DNA of 64,000 nt from Flavobacterium psychrophilum (GCA_945905915.1 CAMDQL010000001.1:17498-81497), one strand, 5' to 3'; counted from the first letter of the stretch, positions 28,115-36,523 are shown. Notes: generated from the letters alone by a model not told the origin. A program made the numbers and translations.

Positions 28115-28461
28115 ATTTTTAATTTTTGCCAAAAACTCTTTTTATCTTTTTTACTTTCAACTATAATTTTTACAGGCTGTTCTTCAGAAGGAAAAATTTG
28201 ACGGGTTTCCATTTTTTTTTCCACTGTAGATTCCATTTTTAACTTCATCAATTCAGAACGACGATCTACAAACTCTGAACGCAATTCTTTAACTTGGTTT
28301 GTCAACTCGGTAATCTTGTAATTCTTAGCATCATATTGATGGTTGTTAGCAATCATAATCATTCCTAAAACCACTAAAAAAACGATGAACTTCCAATTCT
28401 TAAGTGCATCATCACTAATAAGAAACTTAGCTTTTAATAAACTGTAAACTCCGTTTTTCAT
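28105..28461 (-). CDS. ftsL: FtsL-like division protein
   Basis: Bitopic protein of 118 aa with a single membrane segment (about residues 24-40) followed by a charged coiled-coil-like stretch (ITELTNQVKELRSEFVDRR). The sequence is poorly conserved, and the call rests on topology, size and position between rsmH and ftsI, where Bacteroidota place FtsL. It would form a complex with FtsQ and a FtsB-like partner. It starts 5 bp after rsmH. Confidence 0.82.
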   Translation of the reverse strand: MKNGVYSLLKAKFLISDDALKNWKFIVFLVVLGMIMIANNHQYDAKNYKITELTNQVKELRSEFVDRRSELMKLKMESTVEKKMETRQIFPSEEQPVKIIVESKKDKKSFWQKLKIWQ

Positions 28462-28466
28462 TACTA

Positions 28467-29375
28467 CTATCTTTTTTCAGCCACTCTTAGTTTTGCACTT
28501 CGAGCTCTGTTATTAATTGTAATTTCAGCTTCTGAAGGCACAATAAGTTTTTCAATTATTTTGAAAGGCACTTCAAAATTTCCGAAAAAATCGCGCTCTG
28601 GTTCTCCTTCAAACATGCCGTTTTTAACAAATCGTTTCACCAATCGATCTTCTAAAGAATGATATGAAATAACACTTAAACGTCCGCCTGGCTTTAAAAG
28701 TTCTAAAGATTGCTCTAAGAACTCTTTCAAAACATCCATCTCTTGATTTACTTCAATTCGGATTGCTTGATATATTTGAGCTAAAATTTTATTGCTTTTA
28801 TGTGCTGGTAAAAATTTAGCAAGAACTTGTTTTAATTGTTCCGAGTTTTTAATCTGCTTATCCTTTCTTGCTGTAACAATAACATTTGCCATTGCTCTTG
28901 CGTTTTTTAATTCGCCATAATTGAATAAAACACGTGCAATTTCTTGTTCATCATATTCATTCACAACATGATAAGCACTGATTTCACCTTTTTGATTCAT
29001 TCGCATATCTAATTCAGCATCAAATCGAGTAGAAAAACCACGCTCGGCCACATCAAATTGATGCGAAGAAACCCCTAGATCCGCTAAAATCCCATCTACT
29101 TGTTTAATTCCGTGAAAACGTAAAAATCGTTTTATGAATCTAAAATTTTCGTTAATAAGTGTAAATCGATCATCAACAATTGTGTTTTCTAATGCGTCAA
29201 GATCTTGATCAAAAGCAAATAGTTTTCCATTTGTACCTAATCGATTCAGCATCTCTCGTGAATGTCCGCCACCACCAAAAGTTACGTCAACATAAACCCC
29301 ATCTGGAAGCATATTTAATCCGTCGACTGTTTCTTTTAGCAATACTGGATTATGATATTCCATCTTCATCATCAT
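28467..29375 (-). CDS. rsmH: 16S rRNA (cytosine-1402-N4)-methyltransferase
   Basis: SAM-dependent methyltransferase of 302 aa (MraW). Motifs are EYHNPVLLKETVDGLN, VDVTFGGGGHSREML (SAM site), GILADLGVSSHQFD and ISYHSLEDRLVKRF. The start could be one of four in-frame ATG codons at 29375, 29372, 29369 or 29363. All overlap the 3' end of mraZ, by 14 to 26 bp, so the two genes are translationally coupled whichever is used. Confidence 0.96.
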   Translation of the reverse strand: MMMKMEYHNPVLLKETVDGLNMLPDGVYVDVTFGGGGHSREMLNRLGTNGKLFAFDQDLDALENTIVDDRFTLINENFRFIKRFLRFHGIKQVDGILADLGVSSHQFDVAERGFSTRFDAELDMRMNQKGEISAYHVVNEYDEQEIARVLFNYGELKNARAMANVIVTARKDKQIKNSEQLKQVLAKFLPAHKSNKILAQIYQAIRIEVNQEMDVLKEFLEQSLELLKPGGRLSVISYHSLEDRLVKRFVKNGMFEGEPERDFFGNFEVPFKIIEKLIVPSEAEITINNRARSAKLRVAEKR

Positions 29376-29820
29376 TTAAATTACCCATAACTTCTTCAGC
29401 TAAATCTGCAAAATCATCGGTAGCGTTTTCAATTGCATTTTCATACTTGTCTTTATCCCAAATTTCAATAATGTTGATAGCAGAATTCAATACGATGTCT
29501 TTTTCAATGGTTGCAAAAACAACTAAGTCTTTCGGAATCAAAAGGCGTCCCGTTGTATCAATGTCCACCATTTTAACTCCAGCTGTAAATCGTCTTATAA
29601 AATCGTTATTCTTCTTTATAAAACGATTCAATTTATTGATTTTCAACATCATCTTATTCCACTCACTCATTGGAAACAACTCTAAACATGGCTGAAAAAC
29701 AGATCGCTTCAATACAAATCCTTCCTCCAAAGAACCCAATTGCTTCTTTAGGGAAGTTGGCAACATCAAACGCCCTTTAGCGTCAACCTTGCATTCGTAT
29801 GTTCCAATTAATGTTTTCAA
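29350..29820 (-). CDS. mraZ: transcriptional regulator MraZ
   Basis: DNA-binding protein of 156 aa with two tandem SpoVT/AbrB-like halves: GTYECKVDAKGRLMLPTSLK at residues 6-25 and VDIDTTGRLLIPKDL near residue 88. It is the first gene of the dcw cluster and in other bacteria regulates that operon by binding short repeats in front of itself. The frame has no ATG at the conserved start. TTG at 29820 gives the expected N-terminus MKTLIGTYECK, and an in-frame stop lies 10 codons upstream. The promoter carries phased boxes described separately. Confidence 0.95.
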   Translation of the reverse strand: MKTLIGTYECKVDAKGRLMLPTSLKKQLGSLEEGFVLKRSVFQPCLELFPMSEWNKMMLKINKLNRFIKKNNDFIRRFTAGVKMVDIDTTGRLLIPKDLVVFATIEKDIVLNSAINIIEIWDKDKYENAIENATDDFADLAEEVMGNLNDDEDGIS

Positions 29821-29842
29821 TTCTTTTCTATTTGAATAAGGA

Positions 29843-29850
29843 CAAATTTA
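29843..29850 (-). promoter_or_regulatory. -7 element of the dcw operon promoter
   Basis: On the minus strand this reads TAAATTTG (TAnnTTTG), 22 nt upstream of the mraZ TTG start. A TTTG at about the -33 position lies 24 nt further upstream, inside the MraZ boxes. Confidence 0.65.
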
Positions 29851-29859
29851 GAAAAAAAT

Positions 29860-29888
29860 TACCACTTTTTACCACAAAATACCACTTT
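29860..29888 (-). promoter_or_regulatory. probable MraZ operator: three boxes with 10 bp period
   Basis: On the minus strand GTGGTA occurs three times at exact 10 bp intervals (the complementary ACCAC starts at 29861, 29871 and 29881). MraZ of other phyla binds three or four short direct repeats spaced about 10 bp apart upstream of mraZ. Here the boxes fill the space between the -33 and -7 positions, so bound MraZ would block RNA polymerase. A fourth, displaced ACCAC lies at 29922. Confidence 0.75.
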
Positions 29889-30113
29889 GTTAATAAGTTT
29901 TTAGATATTAAAACTAAAAAAACCACTTCTGATATAGTTGTAATAATTAAAACTTGATAAATGGAAGAATTTAAATGCTTTTAAAAAAATAAATCATCGC
30001 AAAATAAATTAGTTAATAATTGTTTTAAAATTGTTGATAACTAACAAATTATACTCAAACACCACCAATTTTTAATGCCCTAATTTTTTTCTTTTGTTTC
30101 CGCAATAAAATAG

Positions 30114-30121
30114 TATATTTG
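30114..30121 (+). promoter_or_regulatory. -7 element of the alpha/beta hydrolase gene, with -33 TTTG
   Basis: TATATTTG matches TAnnTTTG. A TTTG at 30093-30096 lies 17 nt upstream, which is the lower end of the spacing reported for Flavobacterium promoters. The leader is about 30 nt. Confidence 0.65.
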
Positions 30122-30155
30122 TCGAATAGGACAACCAACACTTTAAGTGGTATTT

Positions 30156-30911
30156 ATGTTAAAAAAAGAAAAAAAATATACCTATTTTGAAGCCGGAGAA
30201 GGAACCCCAATCCTGATTTTGCATGGATTAATGGGCGGACTGAGTAATTTTGAAGGTGTAGCCCAATTTTTCCCATCAAAAGGGTATAAAGTTGTGATCC
30301 CCGAATTACCTATCTACACACAAAACATTTTAAAAACAAACGTAAAAGCTTTTTCAAGATTTGTTAAAGATTTTATCATTCATAAAGGTTTTGATAAAGT
30401 AATTCTTGTTGGAAATTCCTTAGGTGGCCACATCGGTTTATACCATACAAAGATGTATCCTAATCTTGTAAAAGCATTAGTAATTACTGGAAGTTCTGGC
30501 TTGTATGAAAGCGGAATGGGCGAAAGCTATCCGAAAAGAGGCGACTATGAATACATCAAAAAGAAAGCAGAAGACGTTTTCTATGATCCAAAAATTGCTA
30601 CCAAAGAAATTGTAGATGAAGTTTTTGCAACGGTTAATGATCGAATTAAATTGATTAAAACTTTAACCATTGCTAAAAGTGCCATCCGTCATAACATGGC
30701 TAAAGATTTACCTAAAATGACTACGCCAACGTGTATTATTTGGGGAAAAGATGATAAAGTAACTCCTCCAAATGTGGCTGAAGAATTCAATAAATTGTTA
30801 CCCAATTCAGAGTTGTTTTGGATCGACAAATGTGGTCATGCTGCTATGATGGAACATCCAGATGCCTTCAATGAAATTTTATTGAATTGGTTGCAAAAGA
30901 ATAAATTATAA
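30156..30911 (+). CDS. alpha/beta hydrolase
   Basis: Serine hydrolase of 251 aa. LILHGLMGGLSNFEG holds the oxyanion-hole region, GNSLGGHIGL near residue 93 is the nucleophile elbow with the catalytic serine, IWGKDDKVTPP contains the acidic residue and CGHAAMMEHP the histidine. The substrate cannot be predicted. I chose the ATG at 30156 (MLKKEKKYTYFEAG), because the in-frame GTG at 30147 is part of the GTGGTA box. It is followed by engB after 38 bp and may be co-transcribed with it. Confidence 0.88.
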   Translation: MLKKEKKYTYFEAGEGTPILILHGLMGGLSNFEGVAQFFPSKGYKVVIPELPIYTQNILKTNVKAFSRFVKDFIIHKGFDKVILVGNSLGGHIGLYHTKMYPNLVKALVITGSSGLYESGMGESYPKRGDYEYIKKKAEDVFYDPKIATKEIVDEVFATVNDRIKLIKTLTIAKSAIRHNMAKDLPKMTTPTCIIWGKDDKVTPPNVAEEFNKLLPNSELFWIDKCGHAAMMEHPDAFNEILLNWLQKNKL

Positions 30912-30913
30912 CT

Positions 30914-30933
30914 ATTCCCCTTAAATGGGGAAT
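30914..30933 (+). terminator. weak hairpin between the hydrolase gene and engB
   Basis: ATTCCCC and GGGGAAT form a 7 bp stem with a 6 nt loop, followed by only four T residues. It may act as an attenuator or mRNA stabiliser rather than a full terminator. Confidence 0.4.
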
Positions 30934-30949
30934 TTTAGTATAAAATTAC

Positions 30950-31570
30950 ATGAAAATTAATACCGCCGAATTCATTATTAGTAATTCTGAAGTAGATAAA
31001 TGTCCGAAAGAACGTTTGCCTGAATATGCCTTTATTGGTCGTTCAAACGTAGGGAAATCTTCCTTGATTAATATGTTGACCAATCATAAAAACTTGGCAA
31101 AAACCTCATCAAAACCAGGAAAAACTCAGTTAATTAATCATTTTAAAATCAATAGTAATTGGTTTTTAGTCGATTTGCCGGGTTATGGTTATGCACGGGT
31201 TTCTAAAAAAACAAAAGCCGTTTTTCAACAATTCATCATGGATTATTTCGAACATAGAGAACAACTAGTTTGTGCCTTTGTATTGATTGACATTCGATTG
31301 GAAGCGCAAAAAATTGATTTAGAATTCTTAGAATATCTAGGAGAAAGCGAAATTCCGTTTGCAATTGTGTTTACTAAATCTGATAAATTAGGAAAAAACA
31401 AAGTGAATAATCATGTGGAAGCTTATAAAAAACAATTATTAGCTGGTGACTGGGCAGAAATGCCGCCATATTTTGTAACGTCTTCCCTAGAAGCTATTGG
31501 CCGTGAAGGAATTTTAGAATACATCAATCAAATTAATGAAGATGTTTTTAAAGATAATGGATTTGTTTAA
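30950..31570 (+). CDS. engB: ribosome biogenesis GTPase EngB/YsxC/YihA
   Basis: Small GTPase of 206 aa that assists assembly of the large ribosomal subunit. G1 is GRSNVGKSSLINML, G2 lies around SSKPGKTQLINHF, G3 is DLPGYGYA and G4 is TKSDKLGKN. Length is normal. It shares its orientation with the hydrolase gene upstream and runs toward gldC, with a shared terminator between them. Confidence 0.96.
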   Translation: MKINTAEFIISNSEVDKCPKERLPEYAFIGRSNVGKSSLINMLTNHKNLAKTSSKPGKTQLINHFKINSNWFLVDLPGYGYARVSKKTKAVFQQFIMDYFEHREQLVCAFVLIDIRLEAQKIDLEFLEYLGESEIPFAIVFTKSDKLGKNKVNNHVEAYKKQLLAGDWAEMPPYFVTSSLEAIGREGILEYINQINEDVFKDNGFV

Positions 31571-31571
31571 T

Positions 31572-31603
31572 AAAAAAGAGTCGCTATTTGCGACTCTTTT
31601 TTT
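31572..31603. terminator. bidirectional terminator between engB and gldC
   Basis: AAAAAAGAGTCGC and GCGACTCTTTTTTT form a 12-13 bp stem with a 5 nt loop. The distal arm reaches into the gldC stop codon. Confidence 0.88.
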
Positions 31604-31928
31604 ATGCTTTCAATTCTAATTTTTCAGCGAAGTAATCACAAAAATCACGCATAGTATCCGACATTTTTTCATCGGCGGTTGCACTTTGAAATGTATCCGC
31701 CATAGCAACTAAGGTTTGGTGAAAAAATTGCTTCATTTCGTCTACCGGCATATCTTTAGTCCATAAATCAATACGAAGGGTTTCTTTTGCTTTACTATCC
31801 CAAACCGACAGCATTAATGCTTTTGCCTCTTCTTGCTCCACACCGCCATCTTGTGCCGTCCACAATAATTTTTCGGGCACATTATTTTCATCTAAACCTA
31901 CGGTAATTTTTATATCTGATTTTTTCAT
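31602..31928 (-). CDS. gldC: gliding motility protein GldC
   Basis: Small protein of 108 aa beginning MKKSDIKITVGLDENNVPEK, the conserved start of GldC, with LLWTAQDGG and DLWTKDMPVDEMKQFF further on. GldC supports gliding motility in Flavobacterium, probably by stabilising GldB. I use the ATG at 31926-31928, because the longer frame upstream overlaps gldB and has no resemblance to the family. It starts 7 bp after gldB, in the known gldB-gldC order. Confidence 0.93.
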   Translation of the reverse strand: MKKSDIKITVGLDENNVPEKLLWTAQDGGVEQEEAKALMLSVWDSKAKETLRIDLWTKDMPVDEMKQFFHQTLVAMADTFQSATADEKMSDTMRDFCDYFAEKLELKA

Positions 31929-31935
31929 TATTCTA

Positions 31936-32898
31936 TTATTGTTTCTTTGGTTTGTACTTCGAATTCTCAAAAATAGTTTTGGCATCCATTGCCATTAATT
32001 GTTCCAAAGTTACCTCATCATTATTTTCCATGTAACTTCTTACAATTTGCCAACCCAACCATTGCCCCACTCGACCAGGTGTTTGATTGTCAATTTCTAA
32101 ATAAAATTTTGAAAACGGTGCCGGTTGAATAAAACGCTGTTCGTTTTTTGAATTTGCATCAAACAATAATTTATTTTCTACCAAATTACTCCACATGTAA
32201 TATTCATTTTCTTGGCAAAATTTAAGTTGTAATTCGGTATACCCAATTTTATTTGCATCGGAATATTCTGGAATTAATTTGTCTTTTATGTACAATTCTT
32301 TTCCATAATATATCATAGCCGAAAGCAGCGTTCTGTCTTGAGGTGTGGCTATTTTCCCATAACAAAAACTCGATACTAAATTAGGAACGATTTGATTTTC
32401 TTCTAATTCAATTTTCTTATATTCGGGAAAATCTACATAAAATTTATGCTCTTTACCTAGATAACAGTCTAATGATATCAAGGCAAGCGTGTCTACATAA
32501 AAAACTTTACCCTCCATATCTACTTCATTTATTAAAGTAATTACACGAGGTGTTTTATATTTTGGGAAATAATACTGCACATGAGCAAATAAATTTTCAA
32601 GATCACTTTCCACTTTTCCAAGGGTAGGATATTTAACTTGAACCTCTTTATATAATTCCTTTAATAACGGATTATTCATCTTGTTTATCCATACTGAATC
32701 GGGATTTCCAGCTGGAAAAAAGAACGGATATTTTGACTTAATTTGGTTCAATTCGTTTGGCTTAGATCCATAGAAAACTTGATCAAATCGCTCTACTTTA
32801 AATGTGACCGGAATTTGAGCAACTGCTTCTTCAATTTTACTTTCTTCCTTACATGAAAATAAAGAAACTATAATTAGTGCAAATATTAATTGCTTCAT
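31936..32898 (-). CDS. gldB: gliding motility lipoprotein GldB
   Basis: Lipoprotein of 320 aa with signal peptide and lipobox (VSLFSC, Cys16). Characteristic segments are FKVERFDQVFYG, KYPFFFPAGNPDSVW and QTPGRVGQWLGWQIVRSYM near the C-terminus. GldB is required for gliding and for type IX secretion in Flavobacterium. It heads the gldB-gldC pair and has its own -7 element at 32940-32947, divergent from nadE. Confidence 0.93.
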   Translation of the reverse strand: MKQLIFALIIVSLFSCKEESKIEEAVAQIPVTFKVERFDQVFYGSKPNELNQIKSKYPFFFPAGNPDSVWINKMNNPLLKELYKEVQVKYPTLGKVESDLENLFAHVQYYFPKYKTPRVITLINEVDMEGKVFYVDTLALISLDCYLGKEHKFYVDFPEYKKIELEENQIVPNLVSSFCYGKIATPQDRTLLSAMIYYGKELYIKDKLIPEYSDANKIGYTELQLKFCQENEYYMWSNLVENKLLFDANSKNEQRFIQPAPFSKFYLEIDNQTPGRVGQWLGWQIVRSYMENNDEVTLEQLMAMDAKTIFENSKYKPKKQ

Positions 32899-32939
32899 AA
32901 GGCGTATTTTTATAATTTTATAAAATATTAATTCGGTTA

Positions 32940-32947
32940 CAAATATA
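32940..32947 (-). promoter_or_regulatory. -7 element of gldB
   Basis: On the minus strand this reads TATATTTG (TAnnTTTG), 41 nt upstream of the gldB ATG. Confidence 0.55.
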
Positions 32948-32978
32948 CAGTTATCGACTTACAAATTTTCATAAAAAA

Positions 32979-33785
32979 ATGACAAATTCTACTCCTTTTC
33001 AAGCAGAAAAAATTAATGAATTCATTGTAAAATGGCTGTATGATTATGCTATAAACGCAAAAGTAAAGGGTTTTGTTGTTGGCATCTCGGGAGGAATTGA
33101 TAGTGCACTAACTTCAACTTTGTGTGCGCAAACGGGTTTACCAACGCTTTGTATTGAAATGCCAATACATCAAGCGGAAAGTCATGTCAATAGAGCAAAC
33201 GAACATATTGCCCAATTAAAAAGTAGGTTTCCAAATGTATTAAGTGAACGTGCCGATTTAACACCAGTATTCGAACAATTTAAAGCGCAAGTTACAGCAT
33301 CGGATAATGAAACGACACTTGCTTTATCACTAGCTAATACTCGTGCCAGATTGCGCATGACTACTTTATACTATTTTGCTGGATTACACGGGTTTTTAGT
33401 CGCCGGAACTGGAAATAAAGTAGAAGATTTTGGTGTAGGTTTCTTTACAAAATATGGCGATGGCGGGGTAGATATTAGCCCAATTGCCGATTTAATGAAA
33501 AGCGAAGTTAGACTATTAGCTGCTTATGTAAAAGTTCCTCAAAGTATTTTAGATGCCAAACCAACTGATGGATTATTTGGTGATGATCGTAGTGATGAAG
33601 ACCAAATAGGCGCTAATTATGATGAATTAGAATGGGCTATGAACCAAATGGAATTAGGGAAAAAAGCAACTGATTTTTCAGGACGAGAAGCGCATGTTTT
33701 TACCCTTTATGAACGACTTCATTTGATCAACCAACATAAAATGCAACCCATACCTGTTTGTGCTATTCCTGAGGGTTTAAAATAA
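32979..33785 (+). CDS. nadE: NH3-dependent NAD+ synthetase
   Basis: Enzyme of 268 aa that amidates nicotinic acid adenine dinucleotide to NAD+. The PP-loop GISGGIDSALTSTLC lies at about residue 34, and GTGNKVEDFGVGFFTKYGDGG and DDRSDEDQIG are family marks. It has no N-terminal glutaminase domain, so ammonia is the likely donor. It is divergent from gldB and stands alone. Confidence 0.96.
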   Translation: MTNSTPFQAEKINEFIVKWLYDYAINAKVKGFVVGISGGIDSALTSTLCAQTGLPTLCIEMPIHQAESHVNRANEHIAQLKSRFPNVLSERADLTPVFEQFKAQVTASDNETTLALSLANTRARLRMTTLYYFAGLHGFLVAGTGNKVEDFGVGFFTKYGDGGVDISPIADLMKSEVRLLAAYVKVPQSILDAKPTDGLFGDDRSDEDQIGANYDELEWAMNQMELGKKATDFSGREAHVFTLYERLHLINQHKMQPIPVCAIPEGLK

Positions 33786-33823
33786 TTATCATCCTAATTA
33801 ACAGCTAATTACATATTATTGAT

Positions 33824-33831
33824 TAACTTTG
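33824..33831 (+). promoter_or_regulatory. -7 element of the LuxR-type response regulator gene
   Basis: TAACTTTG matches TAnnTTTG, 34 nt upstream of the ATG. Confidence 0.5.
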
Positions 33832-33865
33832 AATATGTTAGTTTTAGTACTGTAATTTTTTAGTT

Positions 33866-34474
33866 ATGATAAAAGTGTGTATTGCAGACAGCGCTCCCGT
33901 TATTTCCTATGGGATATGTTCCTATTTTAAGAATCATTCCAAAATAAATTGTGTAGCCGAGGCAAATAATATTGAACACCTTTTAAATGTGCTCAACATA
34001 CAAGAAGTAGATTTACTTTTATTAGATATGGAATTAAATGGCTTATCCAGTTTAAGAGACATTAAAAGTTTAATACAAGATTATCCCAAACTTAAAATCA
34101 TCATATTTACGCTAGTTGCCGAAAAAGTATATGCTCAAGCTACTTTAAAAATGGGTGTTGCTGCTTATTTACATAAAACAGCCGAATTAACTTTAGTAGA
34201 AGATACAATAGAAAGCGTTATGCAAAACGCTACTATATCAAAGAAAAAAAGTAGTTCTAATAAAAAAATGGAACGCCTATTTAAAAAAGTATCAAATAGA
34301 GAAATTGAGGTGCTTCGGTATTTGAATAATGGAAAAAAGAATAAAGAAATAGCGCAAATTTTAGGCATTGATGAAAAAACAATTAGCACTTACAAATTAA
34401 GATTGTTATCAAAATTAAACGTCACCAACTTAGTTGACTTACTGAAAAAAGCGAAAGATTTGGAAATTATTTAA
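33866..34474 (+). CDS. response regulator with LuxR-type helix-turn-helix
   Basis: NarL/FixJ-like transcription regulator of 202 aa. The receiver domain (about 1-118) has Asp8, the phosphorylation site Asp54 in LLLDME, Thr81 and Lys103. Only one acidic residue is seen at the N-terminal pocket, where two are usual. The C-terminal LuxR helix-turn-helix is VSNREIEVLRYLNNGKKNKEIA, then DEKTISTYK. No histidine kinase is adjacent, so it is an orphan regulator. Its last 4 bp overlap the end of dnaG on the opposite strand. Confidence 0.9.
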   Translation: MIKVCIADSAPVISYGICSYFKNHSKINCVAEANNIEHLLNVLNIQEVDLLLLDMELNGLSSLRDIKSLIQDYPKLKIIIFTLVAEKVYAQATLKMGVAAYLHKTAELTLVEDTIESVMQNATISKKKSSSNKKMERLFKKVSNREIEVLRYLNNGKKNKEIAQILGIDEKTISTYKLRLLSKLNVTNLVDLLKKAKDLEII

Positions 34475-36459
34475 TGATAGCGAGATAAAACCCTACCTAG
34501 ACTTTTTGAAAAAACATGCGTAAGCCCTAAATAGGCCATTACCATTTCTAGCGATTCTTTATTGTCTTGTTCCTCTTCGGTTGATAAATTATTTTTTAAT
34601 TCATCAATAATGTTGTTTACTAAGTACCAACGCAAAGTAATGATGGTTTCGGTTACATATTGTCCGATGGTTGCTTCTTTTTGTTTGACGTAAATTTGCT
34701 GCACTTCCCAATTGTGTAATACTTCTCGCTCTTCGTTCATTAATATTGACGTTACTTCCTGAGATAATTCTTCTGGTAAATGCATTAAATATTTATCCAA
34801 TTCAAACACTTCGTTCTCGTTGAAAAAAGTAATCAAATGATTATAAATTGCCTTAAATATGGGGTTAGCTAGTTCTATTTCGTCTTCTTGCAAACTCAAA
34901 TAAACGCGCTCAAATACTTTATAATTCTTTTTCTCAGCAACATCAGTATATTCGCCCTTTTCATTTTCTATCAAAATACTGTCTTCAAATTCGACTTCTT
35001 TGGATCCATAGAACAACAGAATCTGAATAATTTTATGTTCTAATTCATATTGAATATCAACTTTAGCAATTGACTCAGCACTTTCATTTTTAACAACATC
35101 AAAAGCTTTTTGACCCGAAGCTTCGGAATTTTTATATTGTTTATTGGCTTCCGATAAGTCTTTTTTGACTAATTGCGCCAAAGTATTAAAAAGCACATCT
35201 TCGGAAATGTCCATAATCCGAGAACATTCCTTTATATATACTTCCCTTTTAATTCGATCTGGAATTTTAGAAATACTTATGACCATATCCCGAATCAAAT
35301 CGGCCTTTTTTATCGGATCATTCTTAGCTTCTTGCATTAATAAAGATGCCTTGAACTGAATGAAATCTTTGGCATTTTCTTCAAAATACAATAACAAATC
35401 TTCATACGATGTTTTTCGGGCAAAACTATCTGGGTCATCGCCATCTGGAAACGTACATACTTTTACGTTCATTCCGGCTTCCAGAATTAAATCTATTCCA
35501 CGAATCGAAGCACGAAGTCCGGCAGCGTCACCATCAAAAAGCACGGTTATATTTGGCGTTAAGCGATTAATCAACCGTATTTGATCTGGTGTTAAAGCCG
35601 TTCCAGAAGAAGCTACGACATTTTCAATTCCGGCTTGATTCATTTGAATGACATCAGTATATCCTTCAACTAAATAACAATTATTTAGCTTTGCGATGGA
35701 TTGCTTCGCATGAAAAATTCCGTACAACACTTTACTCTTGTGGTAAATATCACTTTCGGGCGAATTGAGGTATTTTGCCGCTTTTTTATCATTGGTCAAA
35801 ATACGACCTCCAAAACCCAACACGCGACCGCTCATGCTTTGAATAGGAAACATCACACGACCTTTAAAACGATCAAATTGTTTATCTTCCTTAACAATCG
35901 TAAGTCCGGTTTTGTCTAAATACTCTAATTTATACCCTTTACCCAGTGCTTCTTTGGTAAAAGCATCCCAAGTTTCTGGCGAATAGCCTAAGCCAAATTT
36001 CTTAATGGTTTCGGAAGTAAAACCTCGTTCTTTAAAATAGGATAATCCGATAGCTTTTCCTTCTTCGGTTTCTAATAACGTGTGATGAAAATATTTCTGT
36101 GCAAATTCAGAGACCAAATACATACTTTCCTTTTCATTAGCCTGCGCTACATCCTCATCAGTTTGAACGGTTTCTTCAATTTCAATATTATATTTTACGG
36201 CTAAATATCTGATAGCTTCGGGATATGTAAAATGCTCGTGTTCCATTAAAAAGGTCACTGCATTTCCTCCTTTTCCCGACGAAAAATCTTTCCAAATTTG
36301 CTTCACAGGCGACACCATAAACGAAGGCGACTTTTCGTTCACAAACGGAGACAAACCTTTCAAGTTACTTCCTGCGCGTTTGAGTTGGACAAAATCACCA
36401 ATAACCTCCTCAACTCGGGCGGTTTCAAATACTTTTTCTATGGTGTCTTTTGAGATCAA
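34471..36459 (-). CDS. dnaG: DNA primase DnaG with a zinc-less CHC2 domain
   Basis: Replication primase of 662 aa. The CHC2 region (about residues 20-75) is recognisable from GLSPFVNEKSPSFMVSP and DFSSGKGGNAVTFLM, but the four zinc ligands are Ser37, Val40, Asp58 and Ser61. The TOPRIM core is intact (YLVEGYTDVIQMNQAGI, FDGDAAGLRASIRG), and a helicase-binding domain follows. A tandem -7 element at 36508-36523 excludes a longer frame beginning there. I use TTG at 36459 (ISKDTIEKVFETARVEEV), which matches the normal N-terminus. It meets the LuxR regulator gene tail to tail. Confidence 0.92.
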   Translation of the reverse strand: MISKDTIEKVFETARVEEVIGDFVQLKRAGSNLKGLSPFVNEKSPSFMVSPVKQIWKDFSSGKGGNAVTFLMEHEHFTYPEAIRYLAVKYNIEIEETVQTDEDVAQANEKESMYLVSEFAQKYFHHTLLETEEGKAIGLSYFKERGFTSETIKKFGLGYSPETWDAFTKEALGKGYKLEYLDKTGLTIVKEDKQFDRFKGRVMFPIQSMSGRVLGFGGRILTNDKKAAKYLNSPESDIYHKSKVLYGIFHAKQSIAKLNNCYLVEGYTDVIQMNQAGIENVVASSGTALTPDQIRLINRLTPNITVLFDGDAAGLRASIRGIDLILEAGMNVKVCTFPDGDDPDSFARKTSYEDLLLYFEENAKDFIQFKASLLMQEAKNDPIKKADLIRDMVISISKIPDRIKREVYIKECSRIMDISEDVLFNTLAQLVKKDLSEANKQYKNSEASGQKAFDVVKNESAESIAKVDIQYELEHKIIQILLFYGSKEVEFEDSILIENEKGEYTDVAEKKNYKVFERVYLSLQEDEIELANPIFKAIYNHLITFFNENEVFELDKYLMHLPEELSQEVTSILMNEEREVLHNWEVQQIYVKQKEATIGQYVTETIITLRWYLVNNIIDELKNNLSTEEEQDNKESLEMVMAYLGLTHVFSKSLGRVLSRYH

Positions 36460-36507
36460 ACTATATTTTTTAGATTTTCGGATTTTCAGATAATGGAAAA
36501 ACGAATT

Positions 36508-36523
36508 CAAAGTTACAAAGTTA
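36508..36523 (-). promoter_or_regulatory. tandem -7 elements of dnaG
   Basis: On the minus strand TAACTTTG occurs twice head to tail with no spacer. Both copies match TAnnTTTG and would give start sites 8 nt apart, about 45-50 nt before the chosen TTG start codon. Confidence 0.55.

Larger units (their letters stand above)
29821..30155. other. divergent intergenic region between mraZ and the alpha/beta hydrolase gene
   Basis: This 335 bp AT-rich gap holds the dcw promoter and MraZ boxes on one side and the hydrolase promoter (30114-30121) on the other. A lone GTGGTA on the plus strand (30147-30152) just before the hydrolase ATG lies in an inverted repeat CACTT-A-AAGTG (30140-30150). I see no coding potential in the middle. 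Confidence 0.7.

Noticed and set aside
14030-29820. Missing murF, murB and ddl in the dcw cluster as evidence of gene loss
   Set aside because: As far as I recall, Flavobacteriaceae commonly encode these elsewhere, so absence here is not unusual.
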